This document shows positions 19,801 through 39,955 of a stretch of 64,000 nt of DNA, piece by piece. The position numbers were made by a program, and so were the translations under genes. Each line of letters starts with the position of its first letter. Within the stretch, counting starts at the first letter, position 1. The stretch is from Corallium rubrum. Its lineage: Eukaryota > Cnidaria > Anthozoa > Scleralcyonacea > Coralliidae. The stretch covers positions 56,805-120,804 of the forward strand of contig CAXIUP010000160.1 of NCBI GenBank assembly GCA_964035015.1, in the 5' to 3' direction. The notes beneath the pieces were generated by a model, which was not told the DNA's origin, ran no database searches, and saw only the letters and a program-made list of their open reading frames with translations.

Positions 19801-20520
19801 TGAACAATTTCTTCGTATGCATCGTTTATCCTTGCACAGAACTCAGCACCTTTAACTTCATTCCATTTGAAGCTTGGTTCTTCATTAGGCGCATCGTTGA
19901 AGCTATTGTTATGCAAAGGTACATTGCTATCAGTAATGTGCATATTTACTGAATTGAGTGTTCCTCCTTGATGCGAATAACTGCTTTCGATGTTGACTTG
20001 CACTTGATCGTTTATACTAGATTCTGAAACAGTAATCCCTTCATCAAGAGCAGGCTGACCTATCCTCTCGCCATTTCCTTCCCCTACGTCGACTTGCCGC
20101 TCATTGATCAGCACTTGATTGATTATGCTAGTTTCCGACGCGGTAGCTCTTTCGCCAAGGACAACATGGCCCATCCTTTCACCGTTTCCTTGCCCAACGT
20201 CGATTTGCCGCTCATTTGCCTCGTAATTACCAACATTGCTGCTTAGTTCAGGAGGTTTTTGCTTTTTCTCATAGCGAGCCACCGTATCTCGTAGATTTTG
20301 TGCCGTTAAATTGAGTGAGGCATAGCCTTTCGCTTCCCATAATAGTTTCATAGTCTTCATATAACCATGTCGACCGGCATTTGAAGTTCCTTCGCTATTG
20401 CTTCTCTCCAAGGCTCTTTTACGACAATCGAAAAGATCATCAATCGTTGACTGGGTCCACTTTGTCCTACCAGAGGACTTCGAACTTCTCTTTGGAGGCA
20501 TTTTATAGCCTACATATACG
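16790..20520 (-). mobile_element. Non-LTR retrotransposon B, near full length, decayed
   Basis: A minus-strand element with an N-terminal DNA-binding region, RT, endonuclease-like domain and a 3' UTR with AATAAAG and a poly(A) tract. An AAT array lies at both borders (16,697-16,788 and 20,563-20,735). Confidence 0.85.
17031..20501 (-). pseudogene. Reverse transcriptase polyprotein with Myb-like N-terminus (element B)
   Basis: Three frames: 20,501-19,194 (start M-P-P-K-R-S), 19,197-17,800 and 17,744-17,031. Frame 1 opens with a W-T-Q-S ... L-R-D-T-V-A-R-Y-E-K Myb/trihelix-like domain, followed by acidic repeats and a helical region. Frame 2 is the RT: G-P-S-G-V-D-A-Y-G, R-P-I-G-V-G-E, T-Q-G-D-P, F-A-D-D. 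Frame 3 has F-S-T-D-H-A-M-I-C and F-F-D-V-R-V endonuclease-like motifs. The ATGA overlap at 19,194-19,197 looks like translational coupling. However, alignment with element A indicates one original ORF broken by a single-base indel there and by another near 17,790. Confidence 0.75.
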
Positions 20521-20562
20521 TAAGAAATACACTCACATAAAGAGACATCTTACCCCCATAAA

Positions 20563-20594
20563 TAGATAATAATAATAATAATAATAGTAATAAC

Positions 20595-20655
<61 letters not shown>

Positions 20656-20666
20656 GTAATAACAAC

Positions 20667-20697
<31 letters not shown>

Positions 20698-20735
20698 GTA
20701 ATAATAATAATAATAGTAATAGTAATAGTAATAGT
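20563..20735 (+). repeat. (AAT)n-type microsatellite with interruptions
   Basis: AATAAT arrays interrupted by AGT, AAC and ATG variants, at the 5' border of element B and grading into the hexamer array. Confidence 0.9.
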
Positions 20736-21648
20736 TATGGTAATAGTAATAGTGATAGTGATAGTGATAGTGATAGTGATAGTGATAGTGATAGTGATAG
20801 TGATAGTGATAGTGATAGTGATAGTGATAGTGATAGTGATAGTGATAGTGATAGTGATAGTGATCGTGATCGTGATCGTGATCGTGATCGTGATCGTGAT
20901 CGTGATCGTGATCGTGATCGTAATCGTAATAGAAAAAGTAATCGTAATAGAAAAAGTAATCGTAATAGTAAAAGTAATAGTAATAGTGATAGTGATAGTG
21001 ATAGTGATAGTGATAGTGATAGTGATAGTGATAGTGATAGTGATAGTGATAGTGATAGTGATAGTGATAGTGATCGTGATCGTGATCGTGATCGTGATCG
21101 TGATCGTGATCGTGATCGTGATCGTAATAGAAAAAGTAATCGTAATAGAAAAAGTAATCGTAATAGTAAAAGTAATCGTAATAGTAATAGTGATAGTGAT
21201 AGTGATAGTGATAGTGATAGTGATAGTGATAGTGATAGTGATAGTGATAGTGATAGTGATAGTGATAGTGATAGTGATAGTGATAGTGATAGTGATAGTG
21301 ATAGTGATAGTGATAGTGATAGTGATAGTGATAGTGATAGTGATAGTGATAGTGATAGTAATAGTAATAGTAATAGTAATAGTTATGTTAATACTAATAG
21401 TAATGGTAATGGTAATGGTAATGGTAATGGTAATGGTAATGGTAATGGTAATGGTAATGGTAATGGTAATGGTAATGGTAATGGTAATGGTAATGGTAAT
21501 GGTAATGGTAATGGTAATGGTAATGGTAATGGTAATGGTAATGGTAATGGTAATGGTAATGGTAATGGTAATGGTAATGGTAATGGTAATGGTAATGGTA
21601 ATGGTAATGGTAATGGTAATGGTAATGGTAATGGTAATAGTAATAATG
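20736..21648 (+). repeat. About 910-bp hexanucleotide satellite
   Basis: Successive blocks of (GATAGT)n, (GATCGT)n, AGAAAAAGTAATCGTAAT inserts, again (GATAGT)n and (GATCGT)n, then (GGTAAT)n. The block order is partly duplicated, so there is a higher-order repeat of several hundred bases. The long V-I and V-M dipeptide frame through it is not a gene. Confidence 0.95.
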
Positions 21649-21649
21649 T

Positions 21650-21837
21650 AAATTTCGTTTTATTGATAATTAATAATTAAATTACAATGATAAACCTCAC
21701 TTATACAGGTAGTTTACCAATGTCTACTTGAACTGATGCTATATGACAATAAAAAGATTAGATGATCATTAGTTCTGGGTTATTCCATTCTTTGTTACGT
21801 CTACAAAAAGCATAGTACGAGCTTCTATAGTTATAAT

Positions 21838-21838
<1 letters not shown>
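21650..21838 (-). mobile_element. Very short 3' fragment of a non-LTR element
   Basis: The minus strand reads a short coding tail (Y-A-F-C-R-R-N-K-E-W), then a stop and a 3' UTR. This matches the extreme C-terminus of REL-type elements. It is severely 5'-truncated and lies between repeat arrays. Confidence 0.5.
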
Positions 21839-22138
<300 letters not shown>

Positions 22139-25100
22139 GTTGGCAGATAATAATAGTTGGCAGACAGCCAACAATTGAGGAAAGGGATACAACGCCAGAG
22201 AATGGAAGAGAAGAATTACTTGAGAGAATGCAAAGAGATAACCTTGGGGAAGAAGAAATCAATATCTTGGACTTGTTACTTGAAGAGATGAAAACCGACG
22301 ATGTCCAAATCCTATCCAATATGAGAAGTTATGATCGCAGAAAATTGAAGAATATGTCCAGAAAAGTTGAGAAGGTGGTACAATATTTTAAAGTAAAAAA
22401 TTTAGAGCAGGTGAATAATGTCCTTAAAGCAGCTGCGAATGTCGTGGGAAAGCAGATTGGAGTGAAAAATAAAAGGGAATTCAAGAAGAAAGAGCCGTGG
22501 TGGAAAAGAAGGCTGGAAGGACAGATGAAAGATATAAGAAATGATTTGAGTCGACTAGAATACCTGAAAAAAGGTAGATTGGTTAGAGAAAGTATACTTA
22601 ATAAGTTGGAGAGAAAATATGATATATTTCGGAAAGACTTGTGGGTTGTGATAGAGCAGGTGAAGCAGCGAATTATAGCAAAAGCAGCTAAGATTAAGAG
22701 ATATGAAAGCAGCATAGACCAATATCAGCAAAATAGACTGTTCCAGAATAACCAGAAACGACTATTCGCAAAACTTGATGGTATAGAGACGTACAACAGC
22801 GTTATACCTAATGCTGAAGAAAGTAGAGATTATTGGAATAATATCTGGAGTAAAGAAGTGGTGGATTAACGAACTGGAAAATGAATATGCTAGAACAGAG
22901 AAACAAAGTGATATTAAAATAACACCAGAAATGATTGCAAAATAAGCAAGTAAACTGCCAAATTGGAAAGCTCCCGGGCCCGATGGACTCCAAGGGTTCT
23001 GGTTGAAGCATGTGAGATCAGTGAGGGTAATCTTAGCTGAACTCTTAAATAAGTGTATAAATCAAAGCAACGTACCGAAATGGCTAACAAAAGGAGTGAC
23101 TACACTTGTGTGTTGAAGGATAAGGATAAAGGGAGTGCAGTAACCAATTTTAGACCGATCACGTGCCTTCCAATGATGTGGAAATTGTTAACTGGAATGA
23201 TATCAGAAGAAATGTATAAACACCTCGCGGGGGAAAATCTTCTTCCTAATGAACAGAAAGGCTGTAGAAAAGATTCTAGAGGGACGAAGGATCAACTTTT
23301 GGTTGATAGGATGATACTGCGAAATTGTAAGAGACGACAAACTGAACTTGCAATGGGATGGATTGATTATCAGAAGGCTTACGATATGGTGGCTCATTCG
23401 TGGATATTGAGATGTTTAGATATATTTAAAATAGCCGGAAATATAACAGGTTTAATCAAAAGCAGTATGATGAATTGGGAAACAGAATTAACGTCGGGGA
23501 AAGTTATATTAGGGACGGTGAAAATAAGGCGAGGGATTTTCCAGGGTGATAGTTTGTCCCCACTGCTCTTCGTCCTAGCTTTAATACCTATGTCGATCAT
23601 TTTAAGAAAAGTGAAAGCGGGGTACGACTTTGGTGGAAGTAAGGGGACCATAAACCATTTATTGTTTATGGATGATTTGAAGCTTTATGGAAAAAATGAG
23701 AGACAGCTGGACACATTGGTAAATTCCGTGAGGATTTTCAGTGAAGACATACGAATGCAGTTTGGTATCAGCAAATGTGCTATTCTAGTAATGAAGCGGG
23801 GTAAATACGTACTCAGTGAAGGTATTAAACTCCCTGACCACCAACAAATCAAGGAAGTGGAAATTGATAAGGGATATAAGTACTTGGGAATTTTGGAGGC
23901 AGACGGAGTAAAGGACGGTGATATGAAAGAGAAGATCGTGAAAGAATATTATCGACGAATCAGGAAAATATTGAAATCAAAACTTAACGGAACAAATACC
24001 ATAACTGCCATGAATTCAAGAGCTGTTTCAATTATCAGGTACGGTGCAGGAATTATAAAGTGGACAAAGGAAGATCTGCAAAAGATGGATAGGAAAACTA
24101 GAAAATTGTTAACAGTAGGTCCTATATAGAGCATTCCACCCCCAAGGTGACGTTGATCGGCTTTACTTTAAAAGAAGTCAAGGAGGTAGAGGGTTAATTA
24201 GTGTGGAAGATTGTGTTAATGTTGAAGTAAATAGTCTGCGGAAGTACGTCGAAAGCAGTGACGAAAAGTTATTAATCCTGGTAAGTAAGGAGGAGGTGTT
24301 GGAGGAAGGGAAAGAGAAAAAGGAGATCCAGAGTTCGAGACGTGATAAGTATGTAGGAAAAAGTTTACATGGAAAATTTTACACTAGTACCGAGGAGGGG
24401 AGAGATTGTAAGGCCTGGGATTGGCTGAAAAGGGTAAATCTGAAGGGAGAAACAGAAGGAATGCTGATGGCGGCACAAGACCAAGCATTGCGGACTAAGT
24501 ATATCAGGAAAGTGATTGATAAGGAAGACATATCTGCTACATGCAGGCTATGTGGAGAACGTGATGAGACAATAGCACATATTGTCTCGGAATGTAAGAT
24601 GTTAGCCCAAAAACAGTATAAGAATTGGAGGCACGACAGAATAGCACAGGTGATACACTGGGAATTGTGTAAGAAATACAATATGGAGCATGCAGAAAAG
24701 TGGTACGAGCACAAACCTGAAGGTGTCATTGAAAATGAAAATGTAAAAATACTGTGGGATATGAAAATTCAAACTGATAGGGAGATAGAACACTCCCGAC
24801 CAGATATACTAACCCTGAATAAAAAAGACAGAAGTTGCTTGTTGATAGATGTTACATGTCCAATTGACACAAGAGTTATACAGAAGGAAAGAGAAGAAAA
24901 AAAAGAAATACCAAGATCTTAAAATAGAAATTAAAAGAATATGGCAATGTAAGGAAGTAACAATTGTACCCATTGTTATTGGAGCACTTGGAACAATACA
25001 TAACAATTTTGACAGGTGGATAGAGAAGCTAGATGCCACAATAGAGTTTCAGACACTTCAAAAAGCTTGTTTATTAGGATCTGCAAGAATCTTGAGATAC

Positions 25101-25197
25101 GTGCTTGGTATCTAAGGGTACGGGATGTACCTTGATGTTAAGCAAAAAGGGACAAAAACCCAACTCCAGCTATAAGATCAAAGCTGTGTGAAAACAA
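22139..25197 (+). mobile_element. R4/Dong-like non-LTR retrotransposon C, 5'-truncated
   Basis: Begins abruptly within coding sequence, next to an AAT array (with a short AGTTGGCAGATAATAAT slip), and ends in AAACAAAAATAATAAT. It is a close copy of element D (25,421-29,064). Confidence 0.85.
22150..25115 (+). pseudogene. Reverse transcriptase/REL endonuclease polyprotein (element C)
   Basis: Frames 22,228-22,869, 23,053-24,129, 24,203-24,922 and 24,849-25,115 are collinear with the intact protein at 29,208-33,092. RT motifs include G-P-D-G-L-Q-G-F-W near 22,979, F-Q-G-D-S-L-S-P near 23,540 and catalytic F-M-D-D near 23,668. The CCHC knuckle C-R-L-C ... H-I-V-S-E-C lies near 24,545. REL residues R-P-D-I-L ... 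L-I-D-V-T-C-P lie near 24,800-24,860. The lesions at 22,867 (frameshift to TAA) and 22,943 (in-frame TAA) are shared with element D. An extra GT near 23,112 and a frameshift near 24,120 and another near 24,900 are private. Confidence 0.8.
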
Positions 25198-33202
<8,005 letters not shown>

Positions 33203-33265
<63 letters not shown>

Positions 33266-33370
33266 TAATAATAATAATGATAATAATAATAATAATAATA
33301 ATAATATAAAAAAAAAATTAAAAAAAAAAAAAAAAATAAAAAAATAATAATAATAATAATAATAATAATC
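33203..33370 (+). repeat. (AAT)n microsatellite with A-runs
   Basis: AAT arrays at 33,203-33,304 and 33,340-33,369 separated by an A-rich spacer. It forms the 3' flank of element E. Confidence 0.95.
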
Positions 33371-34370
33371 CCCGAGCCCGGGCGGAGGGCCGAAGGCCCG
33401 GAGCCCGGTGAGGGTGCTAATCTCGACGTGCGTGGAGTCCACCTTACTCGCGAGATGAAAAGCTGAAAGCAATTCTGAAACCTGTTTGTATATATATATG
33501 TTATCAAATCCACAACTTGCGCAGTTCGAATAGCAGGGTACTGGTAACTAAACTGTTAAATTATTCAAATTATTTAAATTTACGTCAGCAAATTATAATT
33601 TATAAGTTCGGTTGGATTACGAAACAGTTTTTCAACGATCATGACGAAAGAAATCTTTGCCAGAAAAAAATGGTTTCAGCTAAAATGTACATTAATATTA
33701 CTATGAAAAAAGACCAAAGAGAGAAGGCTAACAAGAGATGTGGCAGCGAGAAAAAGACAACAATAAATACGACTTAAAACCACTGGAAAAAGCCTAAAAA
33801 TTAATACGATAAAGACGGAAAACGATGCCGACCGAAATGTTACTGAAAGAAGAAGGATGTGTCCTGGCTGAAACTGTTCAAAGCCGGTAAAGATTTTTGC
33901 TCTGGTGTAGTCTACATAACTCGAGAGGAAACGATGGAGAAATTTTGAAACAAACGGCTTTTTAGATCATGAAGAGAACTAAATGATGCCTTGTCATATT
34001 TCAATGTGTCAAGAACGAAAAAAGTAGGAAACCGCGAACGAGAAAAACAATCCGAAAAGACTAGACTGAATTGGCAGTGTTTGTGGTGACAAAAGCAGAA
34101 GAAAGTTTAACGGTAGGAGATTCGTATTTACCAGTTTAGCTGAGTTAAAACGGAAGAAATCCTGATAATGAAAATGAAAATTAATATAAATAACATATTG
34201 TCTAGAATTGTCTTGCAACGCTAGCACGTTGACATTGTGTCTTTTCTTGGCCACTGTTTATATATATTTTTGAATGAAAATTTGTCATTTGGTTCATTTC
34301 GGTGTGTCAATACATGACTACAGATGAACCTTGCTAACTAATTTTCTGGATGTTTTCTGACCTGTGTGTA
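33371..34370. other. Intergenic stretch, GC-rich edge
   Basis: A GC-rich block (33,371-33,420) with the inverted GGGCCGAAGGCCC abuts the AAT array. It may be the truncated end of another insertion. The 86-codon frame at 33,517-33,777 is basic and unrecognised. I see no convincing gene. Confidence 0.4.
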
Positions 34371-34572
34371 GTCCAAGACCTTCCCATATGCTGATTAAAA
34401 TCGTCTGGTGTTAGCGAGAATAAAATTCTTAAAGTGGCCAATGGACAATACAGGGTTAAGGAGATAGCATGACATAGTTGCTTAACCCTTTATAGCCTAA
34501 GACCTTCCCATATGCTGAATAAAATCGTCTGGCGTTAGCCAGAATAAAATTCTTAAAGTGACCAATGGACTA
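34371..34572 (+). repeat. Tandem direct repeat, period about 122 bp
   Basis: AAGACCTTCCCATATGCTGA through AAAATTCTTAAAGTG and CCAATGGAC occurs at 34,371-34,445 and again at 34,493-34,568 with few changes. Confidence 0.8.
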
Positions 34573-35727
34573 TAAATATTAAAATGGTTAATACAACAAA
34601 AAACAGAAATTAGGGGGGTGGAGGGTGGGGGGGGGGGGAGTGAGGTTAAAAAATGCATATAAAGCGGGCGAGGGGTTGTTGCGTTCATGTATTTCTAGTA
34701 ATAATGCAGGATGTTACACTAGTCAGGGTCTGAGAGGGTCTGAGAGGTGGAACTTTCTCCCTGGGGTGTTGTGGTAAGATTTAGGGTTACCGGGGGTTGT
34801 TGTAAGGTTTAGGGTCAGGTTTAGAGGTGGGGGTCAGGGTTGGGTTTCATTTTCTGTAATATTCAGGATTATCTGGAATTCTAGACCATTTCACAATTCA
34901 GGATAATCATGTAAACAAATACGATAGATATAAGTGATTAAGGTCAGTAGCAGTAAGGTTTAGAAGAGACTATGTTACAGGTCGGGATGAAGAACATTTT
35001 AAACATTGATTTCCAAAAAAACGTTATTGACGTCGTAAAGCATTAACTAATAATCACAGCATTAATGTAGTGATTAGGAAGTTGAGTTTTAAGGTTACAT
35101 CACATGATAGAATCTCATTTCACCAAAATACTCACCGCACGCTCAATTTTTAAGTTTTGTTTCTCAAATTTGGCATGCACAATGATAAGTGACTGAAGAA
35201 GCTAAGAATTCAACAAAAATTCTACACTTTTAAAAACTGCAGTTGCGACGAGGTGCTTTTCAAATAATGGCGCCCTTTGCGCCAAGATATAGCGGCGGTT
35301 CTGGTTTCACTCAGGAGCTTCCAAAACATCATATTTCTCATCTCAAATGATCAAAGAACAAAACTGTGTCGGCATTTTTTGACAGGTATTGTATTTGCTT
35401 TGATATAAAGCAGACAAGTTGACTCATCTTGATTTGGTGAAAACGATAGAAGAAATGCATATCGAACACGGTTTTACTCTTTTATTATTCTTCGACACTG
35501 TGGCCAAGTTTGGGAAGAATTGGATAAAACGCGAGCCGCCGCTATCTATTTTTGTAGAGGGATTTGGAGAAATTTTCTTTCTCTATAAAAGACGATAAAA
35601 GATTTGGCGGTTTTGCCTTTTTTTGTCATTTCCCCCGCCCACACTTATAATCCTCTTATCACCTTGGACCGTAAACCAATCAGACACAACTCTACCTTAT
35701 AATGTTTTCTCCCCGATCAAATACATC
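34573..35727. other. Intergenic stretch with G-run and TTAGGG-like motifs
   Basis: Contains a G-rich run (34,617-34,640) and GGTTTAGGGTCAGG-type motifs near 34,780-34,850. A GCCAAGATATAGC block at 35,280 recurs inverted near 36,215, so 35,270-36,240 may be an old TIR element. No gene recognised. Confidence 0.4.
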
Positions 35728-35925
35728 ATGCCGGCAAAACGCAAATGTAAAGAATTATCTTCGAGAAAAGATTTCTTGCTTCTTGCAGCTTTTCGTTACA
35801 TGTGTATTGAAGCGATACCGTGTTTTTTAAATAAAGATGATGATGACGATGTTCTTCCTGAAACAATGTCATCCGTCAGCGCTTGTCTTTCGTTCGCAAC
35901 TTCGCAGCGAAATCCTTTCGGTTAA
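35728..35925 (+). CDS. Small hypothetical ORF
   Basis: 65 residues from the ATG at 35,728 (M-P-A-K-R-K-C-K-E-L-S-S-R-K), with an acidic D-D-D-D-D stretch. It is basic then hydrophobic, with no family match. It lies between possible inverted repeats and may be a first exon or an element remnant. Confidence 0.25.
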   Translation: MPAKRKCKELSSRKDFLLLAAFRYMCIEAIPCFLNKDDDDDVLPETMSSVSACLSFATSQRNPFG

Positions 35926-37139
35926 CGCACCTTCTCATTTACCAATTAGAGCAAAATATAGTTTTGTTTTTCCTCTGTGCCTTTGATTTCAAAGGTATGG
36001 CGCCGGCCGACTCACGGGTCGAGAAAGACCAATAATATACTTCTTTCGGAATTTCATTGTGTTGTTGAGATAAACCATGTCTTCAAAACAACGAACCGCG
36101 ACAAGATATTCGATACCCGCGAAGATTTCACGCGGCGCGTAAACTAATAATTCGCTATCAATCATAATTGCAAACTTTCGCGCCAAGAAATTCAGTAGTC
36201 GTAACATTTTTGGCTATATCTTGGCCGCTTTTTAATATTTTCGAAAAAAAATTACGGCAATCGAGAGATTTCCAGTTTCTTAATGTAAATCGATGAAAAT
36301 GTAAAATATGATGAAATCAGTGTTTTATCATATAATGTAACCTTAAACTGATTAACTGAGGTAGTTAGAATCTAGTATTGAGCAAGGCAGACTACTCCAA
36401 AGTTTAAATATATAGTTCAAGTATTAACTAGCTTAAAAAGTTTAGTACAGCCCTTAGAAACTAGTACATCTGGTTCTGAACTGTTTCTAGTGATTCTGAC
36501 TGAATTATTGAGTTGCACATAAATAATAATGCAAAAATATAAAGATACTGTTACTGTCAACAAATTTTCCCCTGAAAGTCTGTCATTTTCATGAATGTTG
36601 CTTGTGTTCTCACATCTTGGATTTTGTTGCGTGAACCAGATCATTGAACAACTGTTAGTATTGCTGAAACAATGTGAAAAACCTATGAACATCGCAATTG
36701 CTCGACCAAAAGCATGAGAAAGTGTATACAGCGCCAATATAAATATGCAGAATGTTAGCGTTTTGATCCTCATCTCTGTACCGGCGGTATTATAAAATAT
36801 TTATATTTATAGAATGTAGAGACCTGTTTGGCTGTTTAGCCATGAGGTTGTTCGGTTGCCACTTGGATGCAACAGCTTCGGCTAGCTTTGCCTTTGACGA
36901 AATTGTTGGTAGGTTTTCCAAGTAAATTGCTTATATGGTTGATCAGTGATATGCTTGATACAAAATTCCACAGAGTAGGAACGAAGGAACATGACTGTCG
37001 ATGAATTTTCGAAGTGATGGAACACTCGATTGACTCGAAGTGTAGGCTACATATATGGGAGGTATTGCGCAATTTTGTGTGGCGAAAAATAAAAACAAAC
37101 GGAGCCGAAACCTAGGCTCGGCTACTAAAGGTAGCCCGA
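35926..37139. other. Intergenic stretch without recognised gene
   Basis: AT-rich. The minus-strand frame at 36,417-36,773 has a hydrophobic N-terminus but lacks any recognised domain and is probably chance. A hairpin CTCGGCTAC/GTAGCCCGAG lies at 37,117-37,140, just before an AAT array. Confidence 0.4.
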
Positions 37140-37174
37140 GTAATAATAATAATAATAATAATTTTTTTTTTTTT

Positions 37175-37231
<57 letters not shown>

Positions 37232-37242
37232 TTAATAATAAC

Positions 37243-37298
<56 letters not shown>

Positions 37299-37303
37299 TA
37301 GAT
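37140..37303 (+). repeat. (AAT)n microsatellite with T-run
   Basis: A short AAT array, about 15 T, then a long AAT array. It has the same layout as 16,697-16,802 but no adjacent retroelement coding was found. Confidence 0.9.
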
Positions 37304-37599
37304 AGGTAATTGAATGTAATGAAAATTTAGATATTTAGATTCACTGAAATAGTAATTTAGCCTCTAAACATGTTTTAATTAGTAATACAACAAAACATTA
37401 CGTCTAAATAAATATTTTGAATAATACAACTACCTCGAATTTTGTGCTGGGCTCTTATATATGTCACAAGATTCTGTAGTATTTTCAGTATGTTTACTTT
37501 TGGTATGTTTGCATAAATTGAAATTACAATCCACAATTAGTTATCTTAGACTCTCAAGCCAAATAAATACCAGTATCCGCATGTAACGCATTGCGTACC

Positions 37600-37850
37600 T
37601 ATTTTTGTTTTTGTTTTTGTTTTTGTTTTTGTTTTTGTTTTTGTTTTTGTTTTTGTTTTTGTTTTTGTTTTTGTTTTTGTTTTTGTTTTTGTTTTTGTTT
37701 TTGTTTTTGTTTTTGTTTTTGTTTTTGTTTTTGTTTTTGTTTTTGTTTTTGCTTTTGCTTTTGCTTTTGCTTTTGCTTTTGCTTTTGCCTTTGCTTTTGC
37801 TTTTGCTTTTGCTCGTGCTCGTACTCGTGCTTGTGCTTTGCTTTGCTTTT
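37600..37850 (+). repeat. (TTTTTG)n hexamer array grading to (CTTTTG)n
   Basis: About 24 TTTTTG units (37,600-37,750), then CTTTTG units, then GCTCGTGCTC variants. The dipeptide frames are not genes. Confidence 0.95.
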
Positions 37851-37858
37851 ATTTTGTT

Positions 37859-38720
37859 TAAAGTGCCTATGAAGTGAAATCTTTTATTGCTTCATTTGAA
37901 AGTGCATCAAAAAGTAGGACAATTTGCAGTTTACCGTTCCTTGATATCTTTTATAGTTCCAGAGTTATAAAGATTTAAAGATGTCAAAATGAAAAAAAAA
38001 ATATGGAACAAACAAATTGCTGATTCAGCACAAATTGTGACGTCATGTGGTTTGCATGTTAATTTGGTAAATGTTTAAATGAACTATTGCTCAGTTACTA
38101 TGTGTCAGAATCAAATGAACCTTTGCACACATATAGTGCAAGATGAAACACAGTTGATAATATCACCAATTTTGTTGTCAAGGTAACACTGTTGTACCCA
38201 GGCCCCTTGCACGGATTTTATAAAACACCATGTATTTATCTCTGTGGGCATAATTTTCAAATTATTATAGTATAAACGTATTTTAGGCATGCATAGGTAC
38301 GACAAGCACTTGTCAGATATTATTTAATCCTTGTCAGGACAGTGAAGGTGGTTTATATATAAAATCCGTGCAAGGGGCCTGGGTACAACAGTGTTACCTT
38401 GCCAACAAAATTGGTGATATTATCAACTGTGTTTCATCTTGCACTATATGTGGGCAAAGGTTCATTTGATTCTGACACATAGTAACTGAGCTATAGTTCA
38501 TTTAAACATTCACCAAATTAACATGCAAACCACATGACGTCACAATTTGCGCCGAATCAGCACATTGTTCGTGCCATATTTTTTCTTCATTTTGACATCT
38601 TTAAATCTTTATAACTTTGGAACTATAAAAGATATCAAGGAACGGTAAACTGCATATTGTCCTACTTTTTGCTGCTCTTTCAAATGAAGCAATAAAAAAT
38701 TTCATTTCATAGGCACTTTA
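37859..38720. mobile_element. 860-bp foldback element
   Basis: Position x pairs with about 76,579-x. The arms (TAAAGTGCCTATGAA ... TTCATAGGCACTTTA) are about 430 bases each with roughly 90% identity, meeting near 38,289. It has no coding capacity and is a long inverted-repeat MITE. Confidence 0.85.
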
Positions 38721-38768
38721 ATCTTTCTAGAGTCTTTATTTTTCTAAGTTCACATCAATGCTTTTTAG

Positions 38769-38900
<132 letters not shown>

Positions 38901-38904
38901 TGAT

Positions 38905-38937
38905 CTGCCCATCTGTCTGTCTGTCTGTCTGCTTTCC

Positions 38938-39016
<79 letters not shown>

Positions 39017-39196
39017 CGTCCGTCCGTCCGTCCGTCCGTCCGTCCGTCCGTCCGTCCGTCCGTCCGTCCGTCCGTCGGTCGGTCGGTCGGTCGGTCGGTC
39101 CGTCCGTCCGTCCGTCCGTGCGTCCGTCCGTCCGTCCGTCCGTCCGGCGGGCGGGCGGGCGGGCGGGCGGGCGGGCGGGTGGTCGGTCGGTCCATT
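38905..39196 (+). repeat. Tetranucleotide array (GTCT)n-(GTCC)n-(GTCG)n-(GGGC)n
   Basis: Adjacent blocks differ by one base in the repeated tetramer, showing a stepwise change of unit. Frames rich in R-P-T-D or S-V-C-L are artefacts. Confidence 0.95.
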
Positions 39197-39534
39197 GTTT
39201 TCTCTGTCTCCCCATCCACTCGCCTATTCGTTGGTCTGTCCGTCTGTCCTTTCATCTATCTGTTTATATGTCTGTTTCTCTGCCTGTGTTATTGGCCTTT
39301 GACTCAATGATCTTCGGTCACCTAAAAGTGAGTTTTCTAGTGTAATCAGTTACTTAATAATAGGATGCATTGATTTACATCTTAGCATATTATTAAATAC
39401 CATCGTGGCTACAAAGCTCAAAAGAAACCTTGTCCTGTGGCCAGATCCACCATAAAGTCACTTCTCTTTCAAATACTTGATGGGATTCACTATCTTCACT
39501 CAAATTGGATTCTTCACAGAGATCTGGTACGATA

Positions 39535-39955
39535 ACAAAATTTCTTGTACGTCAGAGTTACATCCTTTTCAGTTTTTCGTTACCCTAAATCGTTGTTGAG
39601 ATATTTAAGTTTGTTTGATATGCAAATTAACAATTTGACATCACATGTATGTGCAAATGAGAATTGTACTGTATATCTTTGATATTATTAAACATAATTA
39701 TTAATCACTTTAAATCTACATGTTTGGTATTGTGGGAGAAACACGTCCATACGTTTCCTTCCAATTATCTTGGTTTATAATGGCAACGGTACTGTATATA
39801 ACCTTCTCCGATAACTCATTATGCATACGTGACGTCAAAATGTTTAATTTGCATATCAAATTGAAATATATATCAACCAAAATATAATAACAACGAAGCA
39901 ATGAATCGAAAAACGGCAGAAGATGTTGCTTTGTCATGTTTGTCATATTTTATTA
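39535..39955. mobile_element. Diverged foldback MITE
   Basis: The left arm with TTTGATATGCAAATTAA and a GACATCA site pairs with the right arm TTAATTTGCATATCAAA and GACGTCA, extending outward with mismatches to about 39,535 and 39,955. It has no ORF. Confidence 0.6.

Noticed and set aside
20737-21651. 304-residue V-I/V-M repeat ORF
   Set aside because: Translation of the hexamer satellite; no start context or other coding signal.
36417-36773. 118-residue minus-strand ORF with hydrophobic start, possible secreted protein
   Set aside because: AT-rich chance frame with no recognised domain and no promoter or splice support.
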